This document shows positions 45,331 through 53,135 of a DNA stretch of 64,000 bases, one piece after another. The notes under the pieces are model-generated. The model was not told where the DNA came from. It saw nothing but the letters and a program-made list of their open reading frames with translations, and made no database searches. Source of the DNA: Amycolatopsis sp. FDAARGOS 1241 (GTDB taxonomy: Bacteria > Actinomycetota > Actinomycetes > Mycobacteriales > Pseudonocardiaceae); NCBI RefSeq assembly GCF_016889705.1, contig NZ_CP069526.1, positions 7,699,001-7,763,000 of the forward strand, written 5' to 3'. A program made the position numbers and the translations under genes. The number at the start of each line of letters is the position of its first letter. Position 1 is the first letter of the stretch.

Positions 45331-45999
45331 TCAGCGCCGCCGCGCGACGAGCCCGGCCAGCAGGTTCGTGAGGACCTCGGTGAGGTTCTCGGCGAAGAAG
45401 TCCGCCGCCGGGGCCGCGCCCATCTCCGCGCGCACCACCTCGACGGCGTCCGTCGGGGTGGCGAAGGGCCACAGCCCGGCGACGAGCACGAACACGGCGC
45501 CCGAGAAGTGCGCCGCCCCGCCCGGCGAGAGCTCCGGCACGCACTCACGCACCAGCTTGGCCAGCCGGTCGGTGTTCACGACCGCGCGCTGCTTGAACCT
45601 CCGCGCCGACTCGACGGAGATGTTGCGCTCCAGCACGGCGCCCATCGAGCTGATCAGCTCGCACAGCACCCGGTCGCCCTGCAGCGTGCGGGCGATCGTC
45701 GCGGCGACGCGTTCCTCACGCGCGAAACCGGATCCGCCCTGCGCCGGCACCAGCGCGTCCGCGACGACGGACAGCCAATCCCGCCACACCTCGTCGAGCA
45801 CTTCGAGGAAGATCGCCTCCCGGCTGTCGAAGTAGCGCAGCACGTTGGACTTCGCGAGTCCGACGCGGTCGCTCAGCTCGCGGAGGCTGATCGCGGCGAC
45901 CGGTCGTTCGCGCAGCATCGCCGTGGCCGTCGCGAGGATCGTGGCACGCCGGGCCTCGACCTGTTCCGGGCGCCGGGCGCGCTGGAAACCGGTGCTCAC
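45331..45999 (-). CDS. TetR-family regulator
   Basis: 222 residues. The helix-turn-helix is SLRELSDRVGLAKSNVLRYF, preceded by a basic start (QRARRPEQVEARRATIL) and followed by a helical ligand domain (FLEVLDEVWRDWLSVVADA). GTG 45999. It converges with the alkyl-sulfatase pseudogene and diverges from the second TetR gene across about 75 bp holding GGTTA/TAACC half-sites. Its target may have been the sulfatase or an off-window gene. Confidence 0.85.
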   Translation of the reverse strand: MSTGFQRARRPEQVEARRATILATATAMLRERPVAAISLRELSDRVGLAKSNVLRYFDSREAIFLEVLDEVWRDWLSVVADALVPAQGGSGFAREERVAATIARTLQGDRVLCELISSMGAVLERNISVESARRFKQRAVVNTDRLAKLVRECVPELSPGGAAHFSGAVFVLVAGLWPFATPTDAVEVVRAEMGAAPAADFFAENLTEVLTNLLAGLVARRR

Positions 46000-46073
46000 G
46001 AACCCCGAGGTTAGCAGCCCAGCAGTCTCTTAACCGGGCGGTGAGGACAACCGTTGAACCAGGCTCGGCGGCC

Positions 46074-46607
46074 GTGATCACCCGCGATCCCGCCGCCAAG
46101 CGGCAGCGGCTCCTCGAGGCCGCGTTCGCCGAGTTCGCCGCCCACGGCATCGCGGGCGCGCGGGTGGACCGCATCGCCAAGCGTGCGAAGTGCAGCGCGG
46201 GGTTGGGGTACACGTACTTCGGCGGCAAGGACGACCTGTTCGACGCCGTCTTCGAAGTGGCGACGGGCACGAGCACGCCCCTGACCGCGAACGACCTGCC
46301 CGGTTACGCCGGCAAGCTCTTCGACGCGCAGGAAGCCAACCCGGACACGCAGCGGCTGCTCACCTGGTACCGCCTCGACCGCGGCGGCTCGGTCACCACC
46401 ACGAGCGGGGCGAAGGTCGACACGCTCCGCGAAGCCCAGCGCGCGAGCGAGCTCAGCGACCGTTTCGACCCCGAACAGCTGCGCGCGCTCGTCCACACGC
46501 TGGCGTCGATGTGCTCGGCGCCCACGCAGGAAACACCGGACCTGCCCCGCGAACGCCGCCGTGACCGAAGCCGTGCGCCGGCTCGTGGACTAGCCCGAAA
46601 ACCGTGA
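46074..46607 (+). pseudogene. TetR-family regulator, frameshifted near the 3' end
   Basis: The HTH is ARVDRIAKRAKCSAGLGYTYF followed by GGKDDLFDAVFEVATG, and the ligand domain is typical up to HTLASMCSAPTQ. The current frame ends in an Arg-rich tail (DRSRAPARGLARKP). One frame over, from about 46558, the same DNA reads AVTEAVRRLVD and stops at 46593, the expected ending of this subfamily. So a one-base indel near 46555 has probably replaced the last 11 or so residues. The protein may still work. GTG 46074 is preferred to GTG 46041. Confidence 0.6.
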
Positions 46608-46611
46608 AAAA

Positions 46612-46643
46612 CTCGTGGGCGCCGGTTCCCGAACGCCCACGAG
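46612..46643 (-). terminator. intrinsic terminator (minus strand)
   Basis: CTCGTGGGCG (46612-46621) pairs with CGCCCACGAG (46634-46643); on the minus strand TTTTT follows at once. It ends the PGPGW/NTF2-like gene and may also stop the plus-strand TetR transcript. Confidence 0.85.
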
Positions 46644-46660
46644 CCATGGGTAGAAACGGG

Positions 46661-47434
46661 TCAGGAGATGACCAGGCTGGCGATCTTGCCATCGCGCAGA
46701 TCGATGGTCATCGTGCCCGTGCCGTTGAAGCGGTTGCTCTTCACCCCGAGCGTCAGCACGTAGTTGCCGGCACCCTTGCCCGGCTTGATGCCCTCGACGG
46801 TGAAGTTCGCCCCGACACCGATGTTGTCGGTCTTGTTCCAGCTCGCGACGCCTTCGTGGCCGTGGAACTTGCGCCCCCAGTCCTCGAGGAAGGCATCTTC
46901 GGTGAACGCGTCGACGAAGCTGTCGGTGTCGGCCTTGTTGGTGGCGTCGACGAACTGCCGGATGGCGGTCGGCAGCTGCGGGGAGTCCGAAGTGGTCATA
47001 CCCGGATTCTCCCCCGCGGGTGCCGCCTGCGCCTCCCCCTTGCGCGAATGGACCCGGCGGTAGCTCCAGATCAGCAACGCGAACAGGATCACCGCGGACA
47101 GCTCCAGGCTCGACCCGGTGCTCCACCCGTTGAACGGCACCCAGTCGACCGTGCCCCACACCACGCCGGCGGCCGCCAGCAGCAGCCCGGCGACCACCGA
47201 GCCCGCGATCCGCAGCGGCGAGGCCACGCTGTCCTCCGCGGCCTTCATCGCCCGCACGCGCACCGGATCGACGAACTGCTGCAGGCCAGGGAACTGCGAG
47301 GCCAGCACCAGGAGACCCGCGAGCACCAGCAGCAACCCTGGCCCCGGCAGCACCAGCAGCGCGATCCCGACCAGGAACAGCACGCCGCCCACCACGGCCG
47401 CGACCGCCTGCTTCACCGGTTTGCCGACTTCCAC
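46661..47434 (-). CDS. PGPGW membrane domain fused to an NTF2-like domain
   Basis: 257 residues in one frame. Residues 1-130 form the PGPGW-type small membrane protein (VGIALLVLPGPGLLLVLAGLL, then two more helices, VVAGLLLAAAGVVW and AVILFALLIWSYRRV). Residues 146-257 form an NTF2/SnoaL-like fold (LPTAIRQFVDATNKADTDSF, VDAFTEDAFLEDWGRKFHG, then VLTLGVKSNRFNGTGTMTIDL). An internal ATG at 46999 preceded by GGGGGAGA could start the second domain alone. The combination is unusual; either a true fusion or two genes joined by loss of a stop. Confidence 0.65.
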   Translation of the reverse strand: MEVGKPVKQAVAAVVGGVLFLVGIALLVLPGPGLLLVLAGLLVLASQFPGLQQFVDPVRVRAMKAAEDSVASPLRIAGSVVAGLLLAAAGVVWGTVDWVPFNGWSTGSSLELSAVILFALLIWSYRRVHSRKGEAQAAPAGENPGMTTSDSPQLPTAIRQFVDATNKADTDSFVDAFTEDAFLEDWGRKFHGHEGVASWNKTDNIGVGANFTVEGIKPGKGAGNYVLTLGVKSNRFNGTGTMTIDLRDGKIASLVIS

Positions 47435-47530
47435 GCGGTCCTCCTGTCCGTTTCCGCCAGTCTGCCTGGCTCGCGGACCGCGCGCCCGGAGAAACTCCGG
47501 GGTACCCCTGTCCGGTGTGGACTCCCGGGA

Positions 47531-47950
47531 TCACGCGCCGAGGTGGCCACCCAGCTTGTCGAGCCAGTCACCCGTGCCGCGCTCGCGCCACTCCGGCTCC
47601 TCGTGGCCGTCGAGGAACGTGCCCTGCTCGGTGAGCACGAGCCGCGTCCCCGAGCCGTCCGGGACCAGCTCGACGGTGGTGACCGAGACCGTCGCGAGCC
47701 CAGCACCGCCGCTGAGTGTCGAGGCATACACGATGCGCTCGCCGTCGACGATGTCGTGGTAGTCGGACGTGAACGTGAAGTCACCAGCGCGGTTGGTCTC
47801 GCGGCCGCCGACGCGGAAGTCCAGCGAGTGGTCACCGGCGCCGAACCAGCCGGCCTTCACGGCCGGGTCGGCCCAGGCTGCGAACACCTTCGCGGGCGAG
47901 ACGGGGTAGTGGCGTTCGAGCGTGAACGTGGCGTGCTTGACGTCGGTCAT
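47531..47950 (-). CDS. AHSA1/SRPBCC-domain protein
   Basis: 139 residues of Bet v1/AHSA1 fold: FTLERHYPVSPAKVFAAWAD opens, KAGWFGAGDHSLDFRVGGRE and LTEQGTFLDGHEEPEWRERG are family segments, and a C-terminal helix closes (WLDKLGGHL). Such proteins are often paired with ArsR repressors and are implicated in small-molecule binding or stress responses. ATG 47950 overlaps the ArsR stop (ATGA), so both are translated from one message, with the repressor gene first. Confidence 0.88.
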   Translation of the reverse strand: MTDVKHATFTLERHYPVSPAKVFAAWADPAVKAGWFGAGDHSLDFRVGGRETNRAGDFTFTSDYHDIVDGERIVYASTLSGGAGLATVSVTTVELVPDGSGTRLVLTEQGTFLDGHEEPEWRERGTGDWLDKLGGHLGA

Positions 47951-48297
47951 GACGTGCTCCCTTCGTGGTTTTCGGCGGCCAGCAGGTCACCGAGGCGGTC
48001 GAGCCGGCGTTCCCAGCCCGTGCGCTGCTTCCCCAGCCACTGCTCGGCCAGGCGCAGCCCCGCGGGCTCCAGCCGGTACGTGCGGACGCGACCGGCCTTC
48101 TCCGAAGCCACCAGCCCGCACGACTCGAGCACCTTGAGGTGCTGCATCACGGCGGGCAGCGACATCGCGTGCGGCTGCGCCAGTTCCTTCACCGCGGCCG
48201 GTCCCCGGACCAGCCGCGCCACGAGCTCACGCCGGGTGGCGTCGGCCAGGGCCTGGAACACCCGGTCGAGCTGATGGTCAACCATGTGCTTGACCAT
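47947..48297 (-). CDS. ArsR-family repressor
   Basis: 116 residues with the winged helix FQALADATRRELVARLVRG through MSLPAVMQHLKVLESCGLVA and the wing KAGRVRTYRLEPAGL. No metal-binding CxC motif is visible, so it belongs to the metal-free ArsR group typically paired with AHSA1 genes. ATG 48297 is taken; ATG 48285 is a close alternative. An inverted repeat at 48316-48335, just before the start, is the likely autoregulatory operator. Co-translated with the AHSA1 gene. Confidence 0.88.
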   Translation of the reverse strand: MVKHMVDHQLDRVFQALADATRRELVARLVRGPAAVKELAQPHAMSLPAVMQHLKVLESCGLVASEKAGRVRTYRLEPAGLRLAEQWLGKQRTGWERRLDRLGDLLAAENHEGSTS

Positions 48298-48315
48298 GCG
48301 CCGGCTCGACCCAAT

Positions 48316-48335
48316 AGTCAAGTAGATGCTTAACT
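48316..48335. promoter_or_regulatory. probable ArsR operator
   Basis: AGTCAAG (48316-48322) and CTTAACT (48329-48335) form an inverted repeat with one mismatch and a 6-base spacer, 19-38 bases before the ArsR start. The surrounding 30 bases are AT-rich compared with the region and likely hold the promoter. Confidence 0.55.
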
Positions 48336-48450
48336 GAATTTGCCGGGCCGGTTGTCTGTCCGGGGCCCGCCCGGTGGTCGTCTTGGCGAAACCACCTCGA
48401 CCGCGCGGCGAGCGCGCGGTAGGAAACCACCAGAGGGAAGGGACCAGCCG

Positions 48451-48804
48451 ATGCGCTACCTGATGCTGATCTGCGGGACGAGCCACGACGAGTCGAAGCC
48501 GGCCGGCGAACCCATCGACTCGGCCACCGAGGCGTGGGTGAAGGAGATGGACGGCCGCGGCGTGCGCCTGATGGGCCAGCGGCTGCGGCCGGCGAGCTCG
48601 GCGACGACCGTGCGTGTGCAGGACGGCGAGGTACTGCTGACCGACGGGCCGTTCGCGGAGACCAAAGAGCAGATCCTCGGCTTCGACCTGCTGGAGTGCG
48701 CGGACCTCGACGAGGCCCTCGAAGTCGCGGCGAAGCACCCCGCGGCGCAGTGGGGTCCGGTCGAGGTGCGCCCGCTGTGGCCGTTCGGCGGGGAGGAGAA
48801 CTGA
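48451..48804 (+). CDS. YCII/DGPF-domain protein
   Basis: 117 residues, ferredoxin-like fold of the YCII family. The diagnostic DGPF appears in LLTDGPFAETKEQILGF; MRYLMLICGTSHDESK is the family start. DGPF proteins are encoded almost invariably beside ECF42 sigma factors and are thought to feed into their regulation, but their biochemical activity is unsettled. ATG 48451 follows GAGGGAAGGGACCAGCC. Its stop lies inside a CTGA overlapping the presumed start of the sigma-factor gene. Confidence 0.9.
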   Translation: MRYLMLICGTSHDESKPAGEPIDSATEAWVKEMDGRGVRLMGQRLRPASSATTVRVQDGEVLLTDGPFAETKEQILGFDLLECADLDEALEVAAKHPAAQWGPVEVRPLWPFGGEEN

Positions 48805-50078
48805 GCTCGAACGCGGCTGAAGCCACCGAGGCCGCGGTCACGGCCGCCTTCCGCGAGGAGGGCGGCCGGGTGGTGGCCACGCTCATCCGGCTCACCGGCG
48901 ACTGGGACCTCGCCGAGGAGTGCGCCCAGGAAGCTCTCGCGCGGGCGCTGGAACGCTGGCCCCGCGACGGCGTGCCCGCCCGGCCGGCCGCGTGGCTCAC
49001 CACGACCGCGCGCAACCACGCGCTGACGCGGCTCAAGCGCAGCGCCACGGAGTCCGCGAAACTGCGCGAGCTCGCCGCACTGGCGCCCGTCGAGGAACCC
49101 GAAGCCGACCCCAGCGGAGTAGCGGACGACCGGCTGCGGCTCATGTTCACGTGCTGCCACCCGGCGTTGCCGCTCGAAGGCCGCGTCGCGCTGACCCTGC
49201 GCACGCTCGCCGGCCTGACGACGGCGGAGATCGCGCGGGCGTTCCTCGTCAGCGAGTCCACGATGTCGCAACGGCTCGTGCGCACGAAGCGCAAGATCCG
49301 CGAAGCCGGCATCCCCTACCGCGTGCCGCCCGCGCACCTGCTGCCCGAACGCACGGCGGCCGTCCTGGGCGTGTTGTACCTGCTGTTCAACGAGGGTTAC
49401 GCGGCGACCGCCGGCGACTCCGCAGCGCGCCACGACCTGTGCGCGGAAGCGATCCGGCTCACGCGGACCCTGCTGCAGCTGAGGCCGGCGGACCCGGAGA
49501 TCGAGGGCCTGCTGGCGCTGCTGCTGCTCCAGCACTCCCGCCGCGACGCGCGCCTCGACGCCGCCGGCGACCTCGTGCCGCTCGACGAACAGGACCGCAC
49601 CCGCTGGGACCGCGAGGCCATCGGAGAAGGGCTCGCGCTCGTCGACACCGCGCTGCACCGCGGCTCCCCTGGTCCGTACCAGCTGCAGGCCGCGATCGCC
49701 GCGCTCCACGCCGCCGCGGCTTCGGCCGCCGACACCGACTGGACGCAAATCGCGGCCCTGTACGGAGAACTGGCCAAACGCGTGCCGTCCGCGGTCGTGC
49801 AGCTCAACCGCGCGGTGGCCGTCGCGATGGCCGACGGACCGGAAGCCGGCCTCGCCCTCGTCGACACCATTGCGGGTGATCTCGGCGGCTACCACCTGCT
49901 GCCCGCGACCCGCGCGGACCTGTTGCGGCGCCTCGGCCGGCTCGGCGAAGCCGCCGACGCGTACCGCGCGGCCCTCGCGTTGGCCGGCAACGAAGCCGAC
50001 CGCCGGTTCCTCAAGCGGCGCTTGACCGAAACCAGTCCGGAGACAGCCCCGAAAGGTTCGACTCCGTTTGATGGGTGA
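48801..50078 (+). CDS. ECF42-group sigma factor with C-terminal extension
   Basis: 425 residues. Sigma2 (LIRLTGDWDLAEECAQEALA through RPAAWLTTTARNHALTRLKR) and sigma4 (ALTLRTLAGLTTAEIARAF, SESTMSQRLVRTKRKIREAG) are followed by a 200-residue helical, TPR-like extension (LLFNEGYAATAGDSAARHDL, LLQLRPADPEIEGLLALLLL, VQLNRAVAVAMADG). This is the ECF42 plan. The gene lacks ATG/GTG/TTG before sigma2; CTG 48801 overlaps the DGPF stop (CTGA) and follows a perfect GGGGAGGAGAA, so a CTG start is proposed. Forms a unit with the DGPF gene. Confidence 0.82.
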   Translation: MSSNAAEATEAAVTAAFREEGGRVVATLIRLTGDWDLAEECAQEALARALERWPRDGVPARPAAWLTTTARNHALTRLKRSATESAKLRELAALAPVEEPEADPSGVADDRLRLMFTCCHPALPLEGRVALTLRTLAGLTTAEIARAFLVSESTMSQRLVRTKRKIREAGIPYRVPPAHLLPERTAAVLGVLYLLFNEGYAATAGDSAARHDLCAEAIRLTRTLLQLRPADPEIEGLLALLLLQHSRRDARLDAAGDLVPLDEQDRTRWDREAIGEGLALVDTALHRGSPGPYQLQAAIAALHAAAASAADTDWTQIAALYGELAKRVPSAVVQLNRAVAVAMADGPEAGLALVDTIAGDLGGYHLLPATRADLLRRLGRLGEAADAYRAALALAGNEADRRFLKRRLTETSPETAPKGSTPFDG

Positions 50079-50435
50079 CACGCCGCGTTCAGATGCGTGG
50101 GAACACTGCCGTCCTCGGTTTGGCTTCGCGCGATCTGCGTGATCGCCACGGTGGTGCCCCGCGCCCCCGCTCGCGCGGTGTGCCAGGCGTTCGTGAGCGC
50201 GCTCGGCCCCCGCCGAACGCTTCCACCCGGCCCAGCAGCGGTCCGGCCTGCCGGGGGTCCGCACTCTGCGACTCGCATCGGCCTGATCAGTGGGTCCGAC
50301 TGCAACGCGCCCGCGTCGCCGGACCAGCCGATCACCACCGTGCCCGGCACCGGCGACAAGGAAGTCAAACGACACAAGGCCCACCGGAGGAGGTTGCCGG
50401 CCTGACACCATCGCCCGGTGATCGGCTGAACACGC
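50079..50435. other. intergenic region without recognisable gene
   Basis: 357 bases after the sigma-factor stop. Open frames here lack family resemblance and consistent codon bias. Nothing recognised beyond the probable upstream flank of the SUKH-like remnant. Confidence 0.4.
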
Positions 50436-50832
50436 GTGCTCAATCCAGACGGGCGCGGCCTGCGCCTGAGGGCCGGCGCATCCGAAACCCGGCTTGCGGC
50501 CCTCGAACTGGCACTGGGCACCACGGTGCCGTCCCAACTTCGCGATCTGCTGGCGTTCAGCGGCGGCTCAGAAGACCTCGGCGGGCAGTGGGAGCGGCCT
50601 CGCCGGGAGAGCGTGTGGCCACCGAAAACACGCAAGCCTGGCGCTCGACCTCGCTGCCTCGCACTCTGCTCGCCGTCGGCGACGACGGCGCTGGAACCTG
50701 CTTCTGCGTTCACACCCAACTCGACGACCCACCGGGTGGTCCGCTGGTCCTGGATCGGCCAGGACAGCGAGGCCACCTACACCGACCTGCCCACCTTCTG
50801 GCACACCTGCCCACACACCCGGGCCGAACCCG
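50436..50832 (+). pseudogene. SMI1/KNR4 (SUKH) family gene remnant
   Basis: Three pieces of one SUKH-like protein lie in order but in changing frames. Frame 1: RLRAGASETRLAALELALGT and VPSQLRDLLAFSGGS. Frame 2: TSLPRTLLAVGDDGAGTCFC with VHTQLDDPPGGPLV. Frame 1 again: VVRWSWIGQDSEATYTDLPTFWHTC. Each joint needs an indel, so the gene is dead. SUKH proteins often act as immunity proteins against contact-dependent or secreted toxins. No matching toxin gene is seen nearby. Confidence 0.6.
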
Positions 50833-50997
50833 CCGGCGTTCGAACATCGCGGTCTGCCCAGGGAAGTGTCACCCGCCAGCTGACCACGATCCGGCGCCCA
50901 TCGTCCAACTCAAGACAAGTGCGGGGGCGTCGTTCGGAAGAAGCACGATCTGGCACCCGTCACCTGAAACCAGCCGGAAACAGCCCCGGAAACGCAG

Positions 50998-51028
50998 TGA
51001 AGGGCGCCTCGCGCGGAGGCACCCTTCA
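50998..51028 (-). terminator. hairpin terminator after FMN reductase gene
   Basis: TGAAGGGCGCCTC (50998-51010) pairs with GGAGGCACCCTTCA (51015-51028) with one bulge or mismatch. It sits 14 bases past the stop of the minus-strand reductase gene. The 50833-51042 stretch holds no gene. Confidence 0.7.
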
Positions 51029-51042
51029 GCGGTTCAGCCGGC

Positions 51043-51654
51043 TCAGTTCAGTCCTTCGGCGGCCAGCAGCTGCTCGAACGGCAGCGACGTGAGCTCGTCG
51101 GTGACCGTCTTCTCCGGCGTGGCCTTCACCAGCGTCGCGAGCTCGCCGGCCGCGCGCTCGACGCGGCGCTGCAACGCGCCTGTCGCGCTGACGCTGCCCC
51201 AGTCCGACGAAGCGGCGTACACGCCCGTCGCGACGGGGTTGGCGCGGAGGTAGGCGAACAGCGGGCGCAGCGCGAAGTCGAGCACCAGCGAGTGCCGCTC
51301 CGTGCCGCCGGTCGCGGCGAGCAGCACGGGCTTGCCCTCCAGCGCGTCCTTGTCGAGCACGTCGAAGAAGGACTTGAACAGCCCGCTGTAGGACGCGGTG
51401 AACACCGGGGTGACGGCGATCAGGCCGTCGGCGTGCGTCACCGTGTCGATGACTTCCTTCAGGCTCGGGCTGGGGAAACCGGTGAGCAGGTTGTTGGTGA
51501 CGTCCACGGCGGTGTCGCGCAGCTCGATCACCTCGACGACCGTGTCGGGGCCCAGCGCGGCGCGGGTCGCGTCCGCCAGCCGGTCGGCCAGCAGCCGGGT
51601 GGACGACGGCTGGCTCAACCCGGCGGTGACCACGGCGATGGTGCGTGCGGTCAT
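51043..51654 (-). CDS. CE1759-family NAD(P)H-dependent FMN reductase
   Basis: 203 residues, flavodoxin-like fold. The FMN phosphate loop is TAGLSQPSSTRLLADRLA, and VTPVFTASYSGLFKSFFDVL is the isoalloxazine-binding stretch of the NADPH-dependent FMN reductase family. It supplies reduced FMN to the luciferase-like monooxygenase encoded 31 bp upstream on the same strand. ATG 51654. This two-gene set corresponds to the CE1758/CE1759 pair named from Corynebacterium; the substrate of the monooxygenase is unknown. A hairpin follows the stop. Confidence 0.9.
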   Translation of the reverse strand: MTARTIAVVTAGLSQPSSTRLLADRLADATRAALGPDTVVEVIELRDTAVDVTNNLLTGFPSPSLKEVIDTVTHADGLIAVTPVFTASYSGLFKSFFDVLDKDALEGKPVLLAATGGTERHSLVLDFALRPLFAYLRANPVATGVYAASSDWGSVSATGALQRRVERAAGELATLVKATPEKTVTDELTSLPFEQLLAAEGLN

Positions 51655-51685
51655 TTCGTCCTTCTTCCGAACGTTTCCTGGTGGG

Positions 51686-52828
51686 TCAGACGAGAGTTTC
51701 GGTGTGCTCAGGGGCCTCGGCGGTCTCGGGAGTCTCAGCAGCCTTGGCCGCCTCCGCCTCCTGCGCCGCCTTCAGCGACTCGTGGGTCGGCGCGTCGGGC
51801 ACATGCTTCGGGCGCATCGACTCGAGTTCCTTGCGCAGCACCGGCACGACCTGCTCGCCCAGGAGGTCGAGCTGCTCCAGCACGGTCTTCAGCGGCAGGC
51901 CGGCGTGGTCCATGAGGAACAGCTGGCGCTGGTAGTCGCCGAAGCTCTCGCGGAAGGTCAGCGTCTTGTCGATGACTTCCTGCGGGCTCCCGACCGTGAG
52001 CGGGGTCTGGTCGGTGAAGTCCTCCATCGTGGGGCCGTGCCCGTACACCGGCGCGTTGTCGAAGTACGGCCGGAACTCGTTCCACGCGTCCTGCGACTTC
52101 GGCCGGATGAAGGCCTGCCCGCCGAGCCCGACGATGGCCTGGTCGGCCTTGCCGTGCCCGTAGTGCTCGTAGCGCTGGCGGTAGAAGCCGATCAGCTGCT
52201 GGTAGTGCTCCTTCGGCCAGAAGATGTTGTTGGCGAAGAAGCCGTCGCCGAAGTAGGCGGCCAGCTCGGCGATCTCCGGGCTGCGGATCGAGCCGTGCCA
52301 CACGAAGGGCGGCACGCCGTCGAGCGGGCGCGGGGTCGAGGTGAAGCCCTGCAGCGGGGTGCGGAACTTGCCTTCCCAGTCCACGACCTCCTCGCGCCAG
52401 AGCCGGCGCAGCAGCGTGTAGTGCTCGAGGGTGAGCGGGATGCCCTGGCGGATGTCCTGCCCGAACCACGGGTACACGGGGCCGGTGTTGCCGCGGCCCA
52501 GCATCAGGTCCACGCGACCGTCGGCGAGGTGCTGCAGCATCGCGAAGTCCTCGGCGATCTTCACCGGGTCGTTCGTGGTGATCAGCGTCGTCGACGTCGA
52601 GAGCACGATCTTCTTCGTCTGCGCGGCGACGTAACCGAGCATCGTCGTCGGCGAAGAGGGCACGAAGGGCGGGTTGTGGTGCTCACCGGTCGCGAACACG
52701 TCCAGGCCGACCTCTTCGGCCTTGAGCGCGATCCGGACCATCGCCTTGATGCGCTCGTGCTCCGACGGCGTGGTGCCGTTGGTGGGGTCGGTCGTTACGT
52801 CGCCCACCGTGAAGATTCCGAACTGCAT
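51686..52828 (-). CDS. CE1758-family FMN-dependent luciferase-like monooxygenase
   Basis: 380 residues, bacterial-luciferase TIM barrel. Typical segments are MQFGIFTVGDVTTDPTNGTT, VFATGEHHNPPFVPSSPTTM, AEDFAMLQHLADGRVDLMLG and WHGSIRSPEIAELAAYFGDG. It uses reduced FMN and oxygen to oxidise an unknown organic substrate. The C-terminus carries a 40-residue Ala/Glu/Thr-rich extension (EAEAAKAAETPETAEAPEHT), not part of the barrel and probably disordered. ATG 52828 is the start. Operon with the FMN reductase; the 307-bp gap to parE, where both promoters must lie, contains CCACTTGCGTGG (52880-52891) with CCAC/GTGG dyad symmetry. Confidence 0.9.
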   Translation of the reverse strand: MQFGIFTVGDVTTDPTNGTTPSEHERIKAMVRIALKAEEVGLDVFATGEHHNPPFVPSSPTTMLGYVAAQTKKIVLSTSTTLITTNDPVKIAEDFAMLQHLADGRVDLMLGRGNTGPVYPWFGQDIRQGIPLTLEHYTLLRRLWREEVVDWEGKFRTPLQGFTSTPRPLDGVPPFVWHGSIRSPEIAELAAYFGDGFFANNIFWPKEHYQQLIGFYRQRYEHYGHGKADQAIVGLGGQAFIRPKSQDAWNEFRPYFDNAPVYGHGPTMEDFTDQTPLTVGSPQEVIDKTLTFRESFGDYQRQLFLMDHAGLPLKTVLEQLDLLGEQVVPVLRKELESMRPKHVPDAPTHESLKAAQEAEAAKAAETPETAEAPEHTETLV

Positions 52829-53135
52829 GACCGCTCCTCAGCCGGGTCGTTCGTGGTGCTGCCTTACTTGCCTGCACAACCACTTGCGTGGAAGATGTAT
52901 TCCTCGGTGACGATACCGGTGACCTGGGCCACCCTCCCGCCTGCACCCCTGAACCACGGGAGACTCGCCACACCGGGGCCGGAGCACGCGGAAGCTGTCG
53001 GGGTGTCCGGATATCCTGCAGTACGGTGTCGGCTCGGGGCAGCCCGAACCCCCGCGAACGCCCAGGTGACTGGGCACGCGGGCACCAGCCTGAAACACCG
53101 CCGTGCAGCGAGCCAAGATCCGGGAGAGCGACCTC

